This document shows positions 47,401 through 54,628 of a DNA stretch of 64,000 bases, piece by piece. Every line of letters starts with the position of its first letter. Position 1 is the stretch's first letter. The DNA is taken from the NCBI GenBank assembly GCA_019057385.1, contig JAHQJS010000004.1, forward strand, positions 364,535-428,534, in the 5' to 3' direction. A program made the translations under genes and the position numbers. This DNA comes from Candidatus Borrarchaeum weybense. Its GTDB lineage: Archaea > Asgardarchaeota > Sifarchaeia > Borrarchaeales > Borrarchaeaceae. The notes under the pieces were generated by a model that saw only the letters and a list, made by a program, of their open reading frames with translations, was not told where the DNA came from and did not search any database.

Positions 47401-47572
47401 TATCATGGTTAAACGCCTTCTAGAAAAACTCAAGGAAATAAACGGACAGAATGGCGGTTATAACTGGAATCTGATTCCTCAGCTCATTTTAGTTGCACCA
47501 ATAGTAGTAGGAAGCTATATCCCTCCAGAAATAGATACTCAATATTTATTCAAAGTAACTAAACTGAGTTAA
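44477..47572 (+). CDS. SMC-type ATPase, SMC5/6-like
   Basis: About 1030 aa from the ATG at 44477 (ATG 44519 is an alternative; the frame extends back to 44381 over the AAA+ gene). Walker A GANAVGKTT near residue 46; two long coiled coils; a hinge at about 455-620 with SMC5/6-like residues (KPLFQEIFIKPDGELWEGAI); the ABC signature ASGGERA near 931 and a Walker B region IHIVDEFTQRLD that resembles the DEINQGMD of SMC5/6. It should bind and fold or bridge DNA with ATP. It is unlike the housekeeping archaeal SMC in both hinge and Walker B. Confidence 0.85.
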   Translation: MSSKESLKTANFQDMYLVLKAVEVNNFGIHKHLTMSFEKPINLIVGANAVGKTTLLDAVSIALGGESDRYGTLKDLVGYVGPAGDKASVTVYLRNPSNENKNHPLVDYGIYTNYVKEELKIEVTITRDSVYWQVNDRQKKHGRQEIRKMLQSATIRIDMSDEILFTRKDTIDKFMSGSPVEQFQQILTSLKLANLQEDIQNTQGEVKNLQNKLPELDYRRKSLEKDLEVAKQLKEQYERKFDLLDQKARLTNILNWIEYNEWQTRLIELDEQTTLLKKDLEELQHEYQEIETQSKQNKRNEQLLQDQLNEMQTRLTDLTRQNEERLRNIGLIKEDIAGKEAEHRIKDQYLQENVQRQENLQKIYQEEIIKGSLLSLEDWKNSKPLIEEKRRALKDLQQKDIQALQTCNSRLSHLATRIKRYDTQENQILNELAKLNQTVTSGTKFNAGEHHVLALRRALDQLLWGKKVTKPLFQEIFIKPDGELWEGAINHALGGLRSYVLAKDAATINQLREYMEQNNFSVWVARLPKIANIPTRSLQSLPENLKDLIVGWIDDFLEFDDPFIATYLLARTRALLVKSNASATELLELAKITGADVYTAQPSVFKPDGRFRTNVRTSYSLGKRTDNIEKVIELQTKLEHIKNERAKLIDQRLKILEKKAELQDKQAQLQEQIDALQDQITHMAKKDPTSILKSIEELDKTIKEQHKEIERIAEELESTKTRLKPLTENTFIEEIKYLNNEIPKIQEQIGGYRTHDQVLENRLIELKSKIETMKAEYQDIERDLELRRSKVAQYKESLVDPAPKRLPPKTKVLREIYEIDGAVNQITATAYDVEQYEKLEKYYQETGQDIERVSQALDETRQQLEDYYQEWKQRVKFVLQQLQDVANFLLSPFIQVRCSTTNSLDMKQIGLKVEFTNKTNGNEKYELYHVASGGERALITQSLFLALHTLNRSSPIHIVDEFTQRLDEKYRGHAFIMVKRLLEKLKEINGQNGGYNWNLIPQLILVAPIVVGSYIPPEIDTQYLFKVTKLS

Positions 47573-47746
47573 GATCCGTAAATCTACACTTGTAGGGCTT
47601 ATACGTTATTATCAAATATTGTGAAGAATAAAAAAAATATTTATTGTACATTTACATAATATGATCAAAATATGAAGACTTGAAAAATTAATGTTTCATT
47701 TTCATAATTGTACATGTTCCAGTATGACGACTATAAAGGTGACTAA

Positions 47747-50599
47747 GTGATAGAACATAAACCTTCCTCGAAGGAAACGTATCTACTAGGCATTGACTTA
47801 GGCACTACTAACACCTATGCCTGTTTATCAAAAATTCGAGATGAAAGATTATTAGATATTATTCCTATAGGTATAACGCAACTCCGACAAAGTTTTCAGA
47901 CAACTACTGACGAGTGTTTACCTTCGGTAGTTTACTTTCTTAAACAAGAAGAATTTGGTGTAAATTGTCTTGTAGGTAAAGGCGCTAAGGAACTTATTAC
48001 TTCAGAACCAGAACGGGTTATCTGTTCGTCTAAAACTCACATTGGAACCGATAAAGTCTACAAGATCAACGGGATGTCTTATATACCCCGTGATATCGCA
48101 GCAATTATTTTTGATACAGTCAGGCAGAGTGTGCAAGTATCCTCTCCAGAATATCTCCAAGGCGATATAATTGTAGGTGTTCCATCTCGATTTAATGCAG
48201 AACAAAAGGCAGATACTCTTAAGGCTGCAGAAAGAATATTTACGAAAGCATCAACTATCTCTTTAGTGGAGGAACCAGAAGCTATTGCTTTGTGGTATCT
48301 CCATGAGGAGATTAATACTGACAGTAAAGATACCTTTCTTAAAAAATGGTGTTTTGGAAAAAGGCGATTTTTAGTTATAGATATGGGTGGGGGAACGTTA
48401 GATGTAGCCATTATCGAGGCGACACTACGTGACGATGTCGAATTTGATAAAGAGAATCCAAAAACATATCCAATAGTAAAACGAATAGCAATTGGTGAAT
48501 TTACTCAATGTGCAGGAGATGAATTTGACAAATTAATAGCGGAGAAACTACGCGTAGAACTTTATCCTAATCTTTCAGACGAGGAATATGAACACTACAA
48601 GCCATGTTTTCTCGAACAAGCGGAACGGATTAAGTTGGCTATTAGTCTGAAGATGCGAATGCAGGACGCTTCCACTACGGTCCGAATACTGTTCTATTTA
48701 TTAAGCACACATGAACCAAAAGAAAGCATATGGGATGTTGATAAGTACTATAACGCAGTTAAATCACTACTTCCTCCCTCTGGCTTTACGTTTTATCATG
48801 ATTATATCGAGGAATACAATCGAAAACAATGGTTGAAAACTACTATCCTTCGTCCGATTATTGATGCATATATCCAAATAGATGAGAATGAACGTCTAAT
48901 TGATGGCCGTTTGTTCGATGTATTCATTCTAGCGGGCGGAATGGCTGAATTTCCCTTAATTGAAGACATCTTTCATGAAATTTTAGGTGTTGCACCTGTT
49001 CGTCTGCGGAAGGACCCCAAGAGAGCTGTTGCTCGAGGTTTAATTGTTGAACATTATTTTGAGAAATTTGACAGTATTTCTAAAAAAACTATCGGACAGA
49101 CTTATGGCGTTAAAGTTTTTGATCGGAGCAAGCAACAGCCTGTATGGAAAAAATTTATTCGAAGAGATGAAGAACTCCCGATCATTAAGAAAAATGTGCT
49201 TTCTGGAACATTGAGTGCGAAACAATCTAAGATCCTTTTTTCACTAGGTAAAAAACCTATAGGGGAGGAGAATTATGCACCTATCCGAGACTACTCGGTT
49301 GCATTAGATCCACCCCCAACAGAGCAAATTGCCTTCTCTCTTAATGTTTTAGTGAATGAATCTGGTGCAATTGAAATAGATGGAAAACGAGGTGATAATT
49401 GTGGGTTTATTCGGATAGGGGCATTAACAGGCGATGAAAGAGAAGAAGATTATGAGCCATTAATACCTGAAGCGACTGATCGGAAGTTCACTCGTGAAAA
49501 ACTTAACGAGTTACTTCCTAAAAAGGAATCGATAATTCGACCAAGAGAAGATAAGAGCCCTAAGACAGTTTTAATTGAATTTAGGAAAGTTCTTGATCAA
49601 GAAAAGAAAAACAGAAGGAAACTCAGTCAACATCGTGAAGAATTTGCAAATTTAAGGAAAATTAGAAAAGCGCTCCGATCTCTTCAACAGAGTTACAGAA
49701 ATAGATTTGGAGATCTTAAGAAACTCAAACATAATATAGCCACAAAAAATGTCTGTTTTGATGAACTTCGAGAATACGTCCTTCTATTTGGTGATATTGT
49801 TAAATCGCATGTTCAGCGTAATGAGCCATGGAAACTTGACCAATTAACTGCATCTATTATCGCTGATTTGACGGAAGTGATTCTAGAATATGGTCTACGT
49901 GGTGAAGTGCTATTTTCTTTAATGAGGCTCATTAGATATGTTATTCTCAAAATTCCAACTTTCCAGCCACCTAGATTCCAAGATTTGATTGATTTCGCCT
50001 TAGAAGAAAGTGGTAAATGGACTGAAGAGGTTTACTACGCCTTAAGTTTGATGGCAAATCCTTCATCTTATCTTATCGACAAAATTATTTTTGCCCTCAC
50101 ATCAAAATACGGATTTAGTGCACTTCATGCCCTAGGCTTGTTTGTTAGACGACAAAATGAAACACAAAGTTATGATTTTCCAACTATACAAACTATTTGG
50201 GTGACTCTTCTTCATTTATTCACAAAAATAATTGAAGATGCTCCCTATGAAATTGAATTACCTCCACTCAGCTCTGATATTATAGCCAATAGCAGATTTC
50301 AATCAACTAAATTTGACAATTTAAGAAAGAACGAGACATTTCTAGAAAAACTCTTCTTTATATTGGCTTACTTCGTGAAAAGTGAAGTTGATCTGCCCGA
50401 AAAACAGCGATATCCTGAAATGCTCAGAATAATATTTAACAGCAATGAATTACCAGAGATGCTTCACTATCAGATCCAATTATGCCTGTACTGGTACGAA
50501 GGACAAAAATTCTTAGAAGAAATCGATGCTCGGGATGAAGAATTAGAGACCCAGGAAATAAGTAATAGGATTATTGAGTATTATCTCCAAATTAACTAG
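47747..50599 (+). CDS. Giant Hsp70/DnaK-like protein with unknown C-terminal helical domain
   Basis: 950 aa from a GTG with an AGGTG site. The Hsp70 ATPase core is present: GIDLGTTNTYA near residue 15, VIDMGGGTLDVAI near 210, and ILAGGMAEFPLIEDI near 394. The C-terminal 350 residues replace the usual lid with a charged coiled region and a helical repeat-like domain. It probably is an ATP-driven switch or chaperone for the nearby proteins rather than a general chaperone. Between it and the SMC gene lie 174 bases with TATA-like runs. Confidence 0.8.
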   Translation: MIEHKPSSKETYLLGIDLGTTNTYACLSKIRDERLLDIIPIGITQLRQSFQTTTDECLPSVVYFLKQEEFGVNCLVGKGAKELITSEPERVICSSKTHIGTDKVYKINGMSYIPRDIAAIIFDTVRQSVQVSSPEYLQGDIIVGVPSRFNAEQKADTLKAAERIFTKASTISLVEEPEAIALWYLHEEINTDSKDTFLKKWCFGKRRFLVIDMGGGTLDVAIIEATLRDDVEFDKENPKTYPIVKRIAIGEFTQCAGDEFDKLIAEKLRVELYPNLSDEEYEHYKPCFLEQAERIKLAISLKMRMQDASTTVRILFYLLSTHEPKESIWDVDKYYNAVKSLLPPSGFTFYHDYIEEYNRKQWLKTTILRPIIDAYIQIDENERLIDGRLFDVFILAGGMAEFPLIEDIFHEILGVAPVRLRKDPKRAVARGLIVEHYFEKFDSISKKTIGQTYGVKVFDRSKQQPVWKKFIRRDEELPIIKKNVLSGTLSAKQSKILFSLGKKPIGEENYAPIRDYSVALDPPPTEQIAFSLNVLVNESGAIEIDGKRGDNCGFIRIGALTGDEREEDYEPLIPEATDRKFTREKLNELLPKKESIIRPREDKSPKTVLIEFRKVLDQEKKNRRKLSQHREEFANLRKIRKALRSLQQSYRNRFGDLKKLKHNIATKNVCFDELREYVLLFGDIVKSHVQRNEPWKLDQLTASIIADLTEVILEYGLRGEVLFSLMRLIRYVILKIPTFQPPRFQDLIDFALEESGKWTEEVYYALSLMANPSSYLIDKIIFALTSKYGFSALHALGLFVRRQNETQSYDFPTIQTIWVTLLHLFTKIIEDAPYEIELPPLSSDIIANSRFQSTKFDNLRKNETFLEKLFFILAYFVKSEVDLPEKQRYPEMLRIIFNSNELPEMLHYQIQLCLYWYEGQKFLEEIDARDEELETQEISNRIIEYYLQIN

Positions 50600-50665
50600 A
50601 CTTGAGATATCATCACTAGAACAAGAAGATTTTAGGCAAAGTTATTAGTCTATAAAAATTAATGC

Positions 50666-51436
50666 TCAAATCTTAAGAAGATCCGAACGCACCGTAAAAT
50701 ATTTTTTGCGAGGATTATCCACATTAAGATGAACCAGTTTCTCAATCGCAAAGGTTTTCATATATTTATCAAAATACTCTTTTGGTAGAAGAAGAATTGG
50801 ACAGTGCATCTCATAAGCCCCTTCTTTCTTTTTATCTATAACTTCTCCTTCCTCGATTTTGAGCTCAATTTGACGTGCCAGTGATTTTAAATACTTTAGA
50901 AGAGTTTCTCGTCTGCAATACTCGGGAAATCTCATTGGTCGTTCACTAATAACTTCAGGAAGATTGCTTGATAAAAATTGTGAAATTTCACGAATTTTTT
51001 TAACACAATTCTCTCCTAGAGGTGTAAGAGTATTGTTTTGGGAAGAAAAAAGTTGTTCCACACGTCCCTTTGGATCCTTTCCGATATATTTGTAAACTAA
51101 ATTAGGTTTGACATTGCGTATTATACCCCAACAGAATAATTGCACTTTTCGCACTTTCAATAATTGAAAATCTTCCTTAGTCCAAGAATCAAAAACTTCT
51201 AAGGCGTCTAATCCAATTTTTCGTATTGTACATCTCTGAACGCCTGCTTCCTTCACAATCAAACCCATGTCTTTGAGTAACTTAACCGCGCTATACGCAA
51301 ATTTACCTTTTGGAAAATATACTGTTCTTTCAGCGTCACTTTCATTAATAGATTCAGCGTCTCTTAGATAACAGAGAACCTCAATAACATCTTTTCGATC
51401 AAAAATCCGGATCATTAAAACTTCGTCCATAGCCAT
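50666..51436 (-). CDS. Winged-helix-like protein, unrecognised family
   Basis: 256 aa. The first 90 residues look like a winged helix (RKDVIEVLCYLRDAE, KFAYSAVKLLKDMGLI), followed by a helical and basic region. It may regulate the Hsp70/SMC locus, toward which it converges. No other motif is seen. Confidence 0.5.
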   Translation of the reverse strand: MAMDEVLMIRIFDRKDVIEVLCYLRDAESINESDAERTVYFPKGKFAYSAVKLLKDMGLIVKEAGVQRCTIRKIGLDALEVFDSWTKEDFQLLKVRKVQLFCWGIIRNVKPNLVYKYIGKDPKGRVEQLFSSQNNTLTPLGENCVKKIREISQFLSSNLPEVISERPMRFPEYCRRETLLKYLKSLARQIELKIEEGEVIDKKKEGAYEMHCPILLLPKEYFDKYMKTFAIEKLVHLNVDNPRKKYFTVRSDLLKI

Positions 51437-51993
51437 TCCTCACTATCATTTTCAATTATTTCACTCCTTGCCATCCGCCCCATCTTTTGTGAGGATTTGC
51501 AAACTGTAATTTTCTTTTGCCCAGTTTATCTCATTCATCCAACTACATGAAGTTACAACTAAATAAATATGCAAAGTAGATAAAAGGCATAACTATTAAT
51601 CAGGTCTATGATTATTGTTTATCCTTCATATAGTGCATGAAATCTACTTTACTTGAGAGAGACTGCAATAAAACTGTGAAAGTGGTTTTTTGTAGTTTTT
51701 AACTACTATCTTGCTACGATTTTGCTTTTAGTGAGAGCTCGTATAGATTCAATTAATGAAAATAACGATCTCAAATTTATGACAAACTCGATCGAACATG
51801 GTGAAGATTCTAGGAAAACGCTGAAAACATGCTAATGGTGATCTACTGAACGATCACAAGTGAGATTTGCGCGGATAAACGAGTGGAATCGAAAAGTATA
51901 CTACAAAGGTTAACCTTAAGGATCCAATTTGAGTATATATATACTTGAATTCACAAATGAAATTACATAAATATACTTGAAGAATGTGATAAA
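51437..51993. promoter_or_regulatory. Gene-free stretch with palindromic TATA element
   Basis: 557 AT-rich bases. AGTATATATATACT at about 51933-51946 is a palindromic TATA-like box; TATACTTGAA occurs there and again about 30 bases later. They lie 40-60 bases before the next small gene and may serve as promoter and autoregulatory sites. Confidence 0.4.
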
Positions 51994-52308
51994 ATGGCTG
52001 TAAATGATGTAATAATGGATAAAATATTATGTATGGTGTACCATTGGCAAGATGCTTATCCCAGTATATCTGAATTAAATAAGAGATTCGAAATAAAAAA
52101 TATGGAAACAATTGAAGCAGATAGGGAGATATGGGAAAGAATATTAAAATTACAGGCTAAAAAATATGTAGAAATCAAAAGACCTCTTATTTCCATAACA
52201 AATCATGGCATTAACTATCTAAATAAAAAATATCCAGAACTTGCTGAGCGAAGTATAAAAGAATGCCTTTTTGTAACTTGCAAAGATTGCGATATGTTAA
52301 GCTCTTAA
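51994..52308 (+). CDS. Small winged-helix-like regulator
   Basis: 104 aa. SISELNKRFEIKN, then ILKLQAKKYVEIKRPLISITNHGINYLNKKYPEL has the shape of a MarR/PadR-like winged helix, with a Cys pair near the end. It may control the Cas-like module that follows. Confidence 0.5.
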   Translation: MAVNDVIMDKILCMVYHWQDAYPSISELNKRFEIKNMETIEADREIWERILKLQAKKYVEIKRPLISITNHGINYLNKKYPELAERSIKECLFVTCKDCDMLSS

Positions 52309-52517
52309 TTTTGAATATTCTTTGAGCAATGCCTCTTATTCTAAATAATTTGAAAGACCGCAGAGTGTTTAATATGCGCCTCAAGTCGCTTGACTAGTTA
52401 GTGTCCTATGATTATTAAACAATAAACTGGTTTATTTGTTCAGTTTTTTCAATTTGTTCCTGCTGGTTGATTAAAGGTAATTTTTTGAGTATACGAGGAC
52501 AAAGGTTTTTGATGATT

Positions 52518-52765
52518 AATTTGTGTCTAAAAATAGAGATTTAAGAAAAACTAGAAGGAAAATTACGAAAAAAGGTTATGTGTGTCTTAGATTTGTGGAA
52601 ATAGAATTGATTAGAATTGAGAAAAATGAATATACTAAAATTAAAATGATCTTTGTCAAAAAATGACTAATCAGAAATGAGAATAAGAATTTGTGTCTAA
52701 AGAGAAAAAATAGAGCAGGAAATTTAAGATAATTAATTTTTGGACAATTTTTTTAGACACAAATT
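52518..52765. repeat. 14-base motif in two direct copies and one inverted copy
   Basis: AATTTGTGTCTAAA occurs at 52518-52531 and 52688-52701 and its exact inverse at 52752-52765. The last two can form a 14-bp stem with a 50-base loop, directly before the helicase gene. Likely an operator set or the remnant of a transposon end. The rest of 52309-52780 shows no gene. Confidence 0.6.
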
Positions 52766-52780
52766 GAAGGTCTTTTTCAT

Positions 52781-52987
52781 TTGCCCTGTTCAAGTGTTGA
52801 AAGATCGTATTGGGCAAAACCATTATCTACTAGGTGTTTGCGTTGTGGATACCAAATCCTTACGCCTTTTATAAATAAATTTCCAACCATTTTGTATGAT
52901 CACAATGCCACATATATTGGGATGGTATTCGGTATGGGAACGGTTGGGACGAGCAGGTTATCTAAAGTTATTTGCTTTTCAGTATAA
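52781..52987 (+). CDS. Possible zinc-ribbon N-terminus of the helicase in another frame
   Basis: About 68 codons with CLRCGYQILTPF and a second upstream Cys. The frame overlaps the start of the helicase by one base shift; the last part (after TYIG) probably is a shadow of the helicase. It could be the true N-terminus cut off by a frameshift, or chance. Confidence 0.25.
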   Translation: MPCSSVERSYWAKPLSTRCLRCGYQILTPFINKFPTILYDHNATYIGMVFGMGTVGTSRLSKVICFSV

Positions 52988-54599
52988 GGCGGTTTATGCA
53001 TTCAGGGATGGAAAAGATATATTTGTAAAAGCACCAACGGGTGCAGGAAAGACGCTCATTCCGCTGATTTGTGCTACTCTTATTCTTGGAATGAAAAAAC
53101 GATGTGTGTTCCTTGTACCGACCAGGCGGTTGATCGACCAGACCTATGACCGACTCAAAGACTGGTTTGAAAGTATACCACATTGCGAAGAAGAGTACAA
53201 TATCGTAACCTTAACAGGAGATAATCGACCTTCTTACAAAGAAATACGAGAAGTGCACATAATCATAACAACCTACGAGTCTTTTAATGGTATGTTGGCA
53301 AAACATTACAGACATTCACTTTTGAACAATGTCGGACTTGTGGCGATTGATGAAATGCATTATGTCGGGGATGTAGAGAGAGGGACGCATCTTGAGGAGG
53401 CTATTGTCAAAGCGAAGTTGTGGTTGCGACCTCGTCCTCAGATGATCTACCTTGCGGCTACGTTAGGGAATATACAAGAAATTGGGGAGTGGTTAAAAGC
53501 TACAGTCATCGAAACAAAAAAACGCAAGTCGGAAATCATTGTTGGATCACCCATTAACGTCTATAATGAGGATGAACGGTTAAAGGTTATTGCTCAGTTA
53601 GTTAAAGAAACGGATCAGATAGAGATAGGGGCAAAGGAAACTGACAAAAGATGTGTGCTGGTTTTTTGTAGATCGAGATGGCATGCCGAAACTAGAGCAC
53701 AGAATCTTGCAAAAATGTTGGAGAAGGAAGGATACAAAAAAACTGTTTCATATAGCCACAGAGGACTGAAAACTGTGGAACGACAAAAGCGGATGAAAGC
53801 GTTTCAAAAGGGTGAAATTGACGTGTTGTTCACCACAACAGAATACAAGGAGGGTGTGAATGCTCCAGTCCTGCGGGTCATCATAGCTGATACCGAGGTG
53901 TTCAATTCTCAGGACATTGAACAGATGATCGGAAGGGCAGCCCGTCCGCGATTTTTTCAGATCGGATATGCAAATCTGATTATTCAGGGAAACATAGAAG
54001 ACATTCTCGAAAATAAAAGAATAAGGATAGAGGAAGGGGTAGCCCATTTTGAGGAATCACCATTGGAAAGTTGGGCAAAATATCATTTGAACGAGATCAT
54101 CCTCAACAGGTTAGCTAAGGGTGCCTGTTCGATAGGTCGGCTTATTAGGTATCTCAAAGAGTTTTATTTTTACTTCGAGGATACAACTCAGATAAAGAAT
54201 TGGTATAAAGTTATGGAAAACGCAATAAGTGAACGAGAGATGTTTATGCTTACCGCAGACAACTATATGATACTCTTCTCTTTAATAGATAATGACGATA
54301 GATACAATGCGAAGGATAAGAAGAACTTTCACTCTTTCGTAACTGAATTCCTGATGCGTAGTCGCAAGTGCGCTGAAACACAAAAAAGAAGGCGTAAAAG
54401 GGATAAAAAACTCGTACTTGAAAAGAAGATGGCTCTTGTTTTCTTGAAAGAATACTTAACTAATAAACTAAAACGTTATGATGCTGAGCTAAAAACTCAA
54501 GTTAAAACTCATCTAGGCTACCTCATCCATATTGGGTTTCTTAAAAAACAGGAACTGGAATCTAAGGCAATAAAGGAAGGATTAGGAAGTGCAGTCTAA
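52896..54599 (+). CDS. Ski2/Hel308-like superfamily 2 helicase (N-terminal part of a split helicase-Cas1 gene)
   Basis: 567 aa. KAPTGAGKT at residues 45-53, VAIDEMHYVGD, YLAATLGN, VLVFCRSR, TEYKEGVNAP and QMIGRAARP give a full set of SF2 motifs. After residue 390 comes a helical region with a winged-helix-like part that is interrupted at the stop. Removing one unit of a 34-bp tandem duplication at 54561-54628 joins this frame to the next gene without a stop, so the two were probably one protein of about 1320-1340 aa. Confidence 0.85.
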   Translation: MITMPHILGWYSVWERLGRAGYLKLFAFQYKAVYAFRDGKDIFVKAPTGAGKTLIPLICATLILGMKKRCVFLVPTRRLIDQTYDRLKDWFESIPHCEEEYNIVTLTGDNRPSYKEIREVHIIITTYESFNGMLAKHYRHSLLNNVGLVAIDEMHYVGDVERGTHLEEAIVKAKLWLRPRPQMIYLAATLGNIQEIGEWLKATVIETKKRKSEIIVGSPINVYNEDERLKVIAQLVKETDQIEIGAKETDKRCVLVFCRSRWHAETRAQNLAKMLEKEGYKKTVSYSHRGLKTVERQKRMKAFQKGEIDVLFTTTEYKEGVNAPVLRVIIADTEVFNSQDIEQMIGRAARPRFFQIGYANLIIQGNIEDILENKRIRIEEGVAHFEESPLESWAKYHLNEIILNRLAKGACSIGRLIRYLKEFYFYFEDTTQIKNWYKVMENAISEREMFMLTADNYMILFSLIDNDDRYNAKDKKNFHSFVTEFLMRSRKCAETQKRRRKRDKKLVLEKKMALVFLKEYLTNKLKRYDAELKTQVKTHLGYLIHIGFLKKQELESKAIKEGLGSAV

Positions 54600-54628
54600 G
54601 GTAATAAAGAACGGGAAATATAGCGTAA
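54561..54628 (+). repeat. 34-bp imperfect tandem duplication that shifts the frame
   Basis: TCTAAGGCAATAAAGGAAGG at 54561 recurs as TCTAAGGTAATAAAGAACGG at 54595. The period is 34, which is not a multiple of 3. Reading from the first TCT into the second copy keeps one open frame across (ESKVIKNGKYSVTETG), while the present sequence ends in TAA at 54597-54599. Confidence 0.7.

Noticed and set aside
43513..50599. Wadjet or Lamassu system
   Set aside because: No JetD-like Toprim protein, MukB-like SMC or Lamassu Cap4-type fusion is seen; Hsp70 and AAA+ genes are not parts of those systems.
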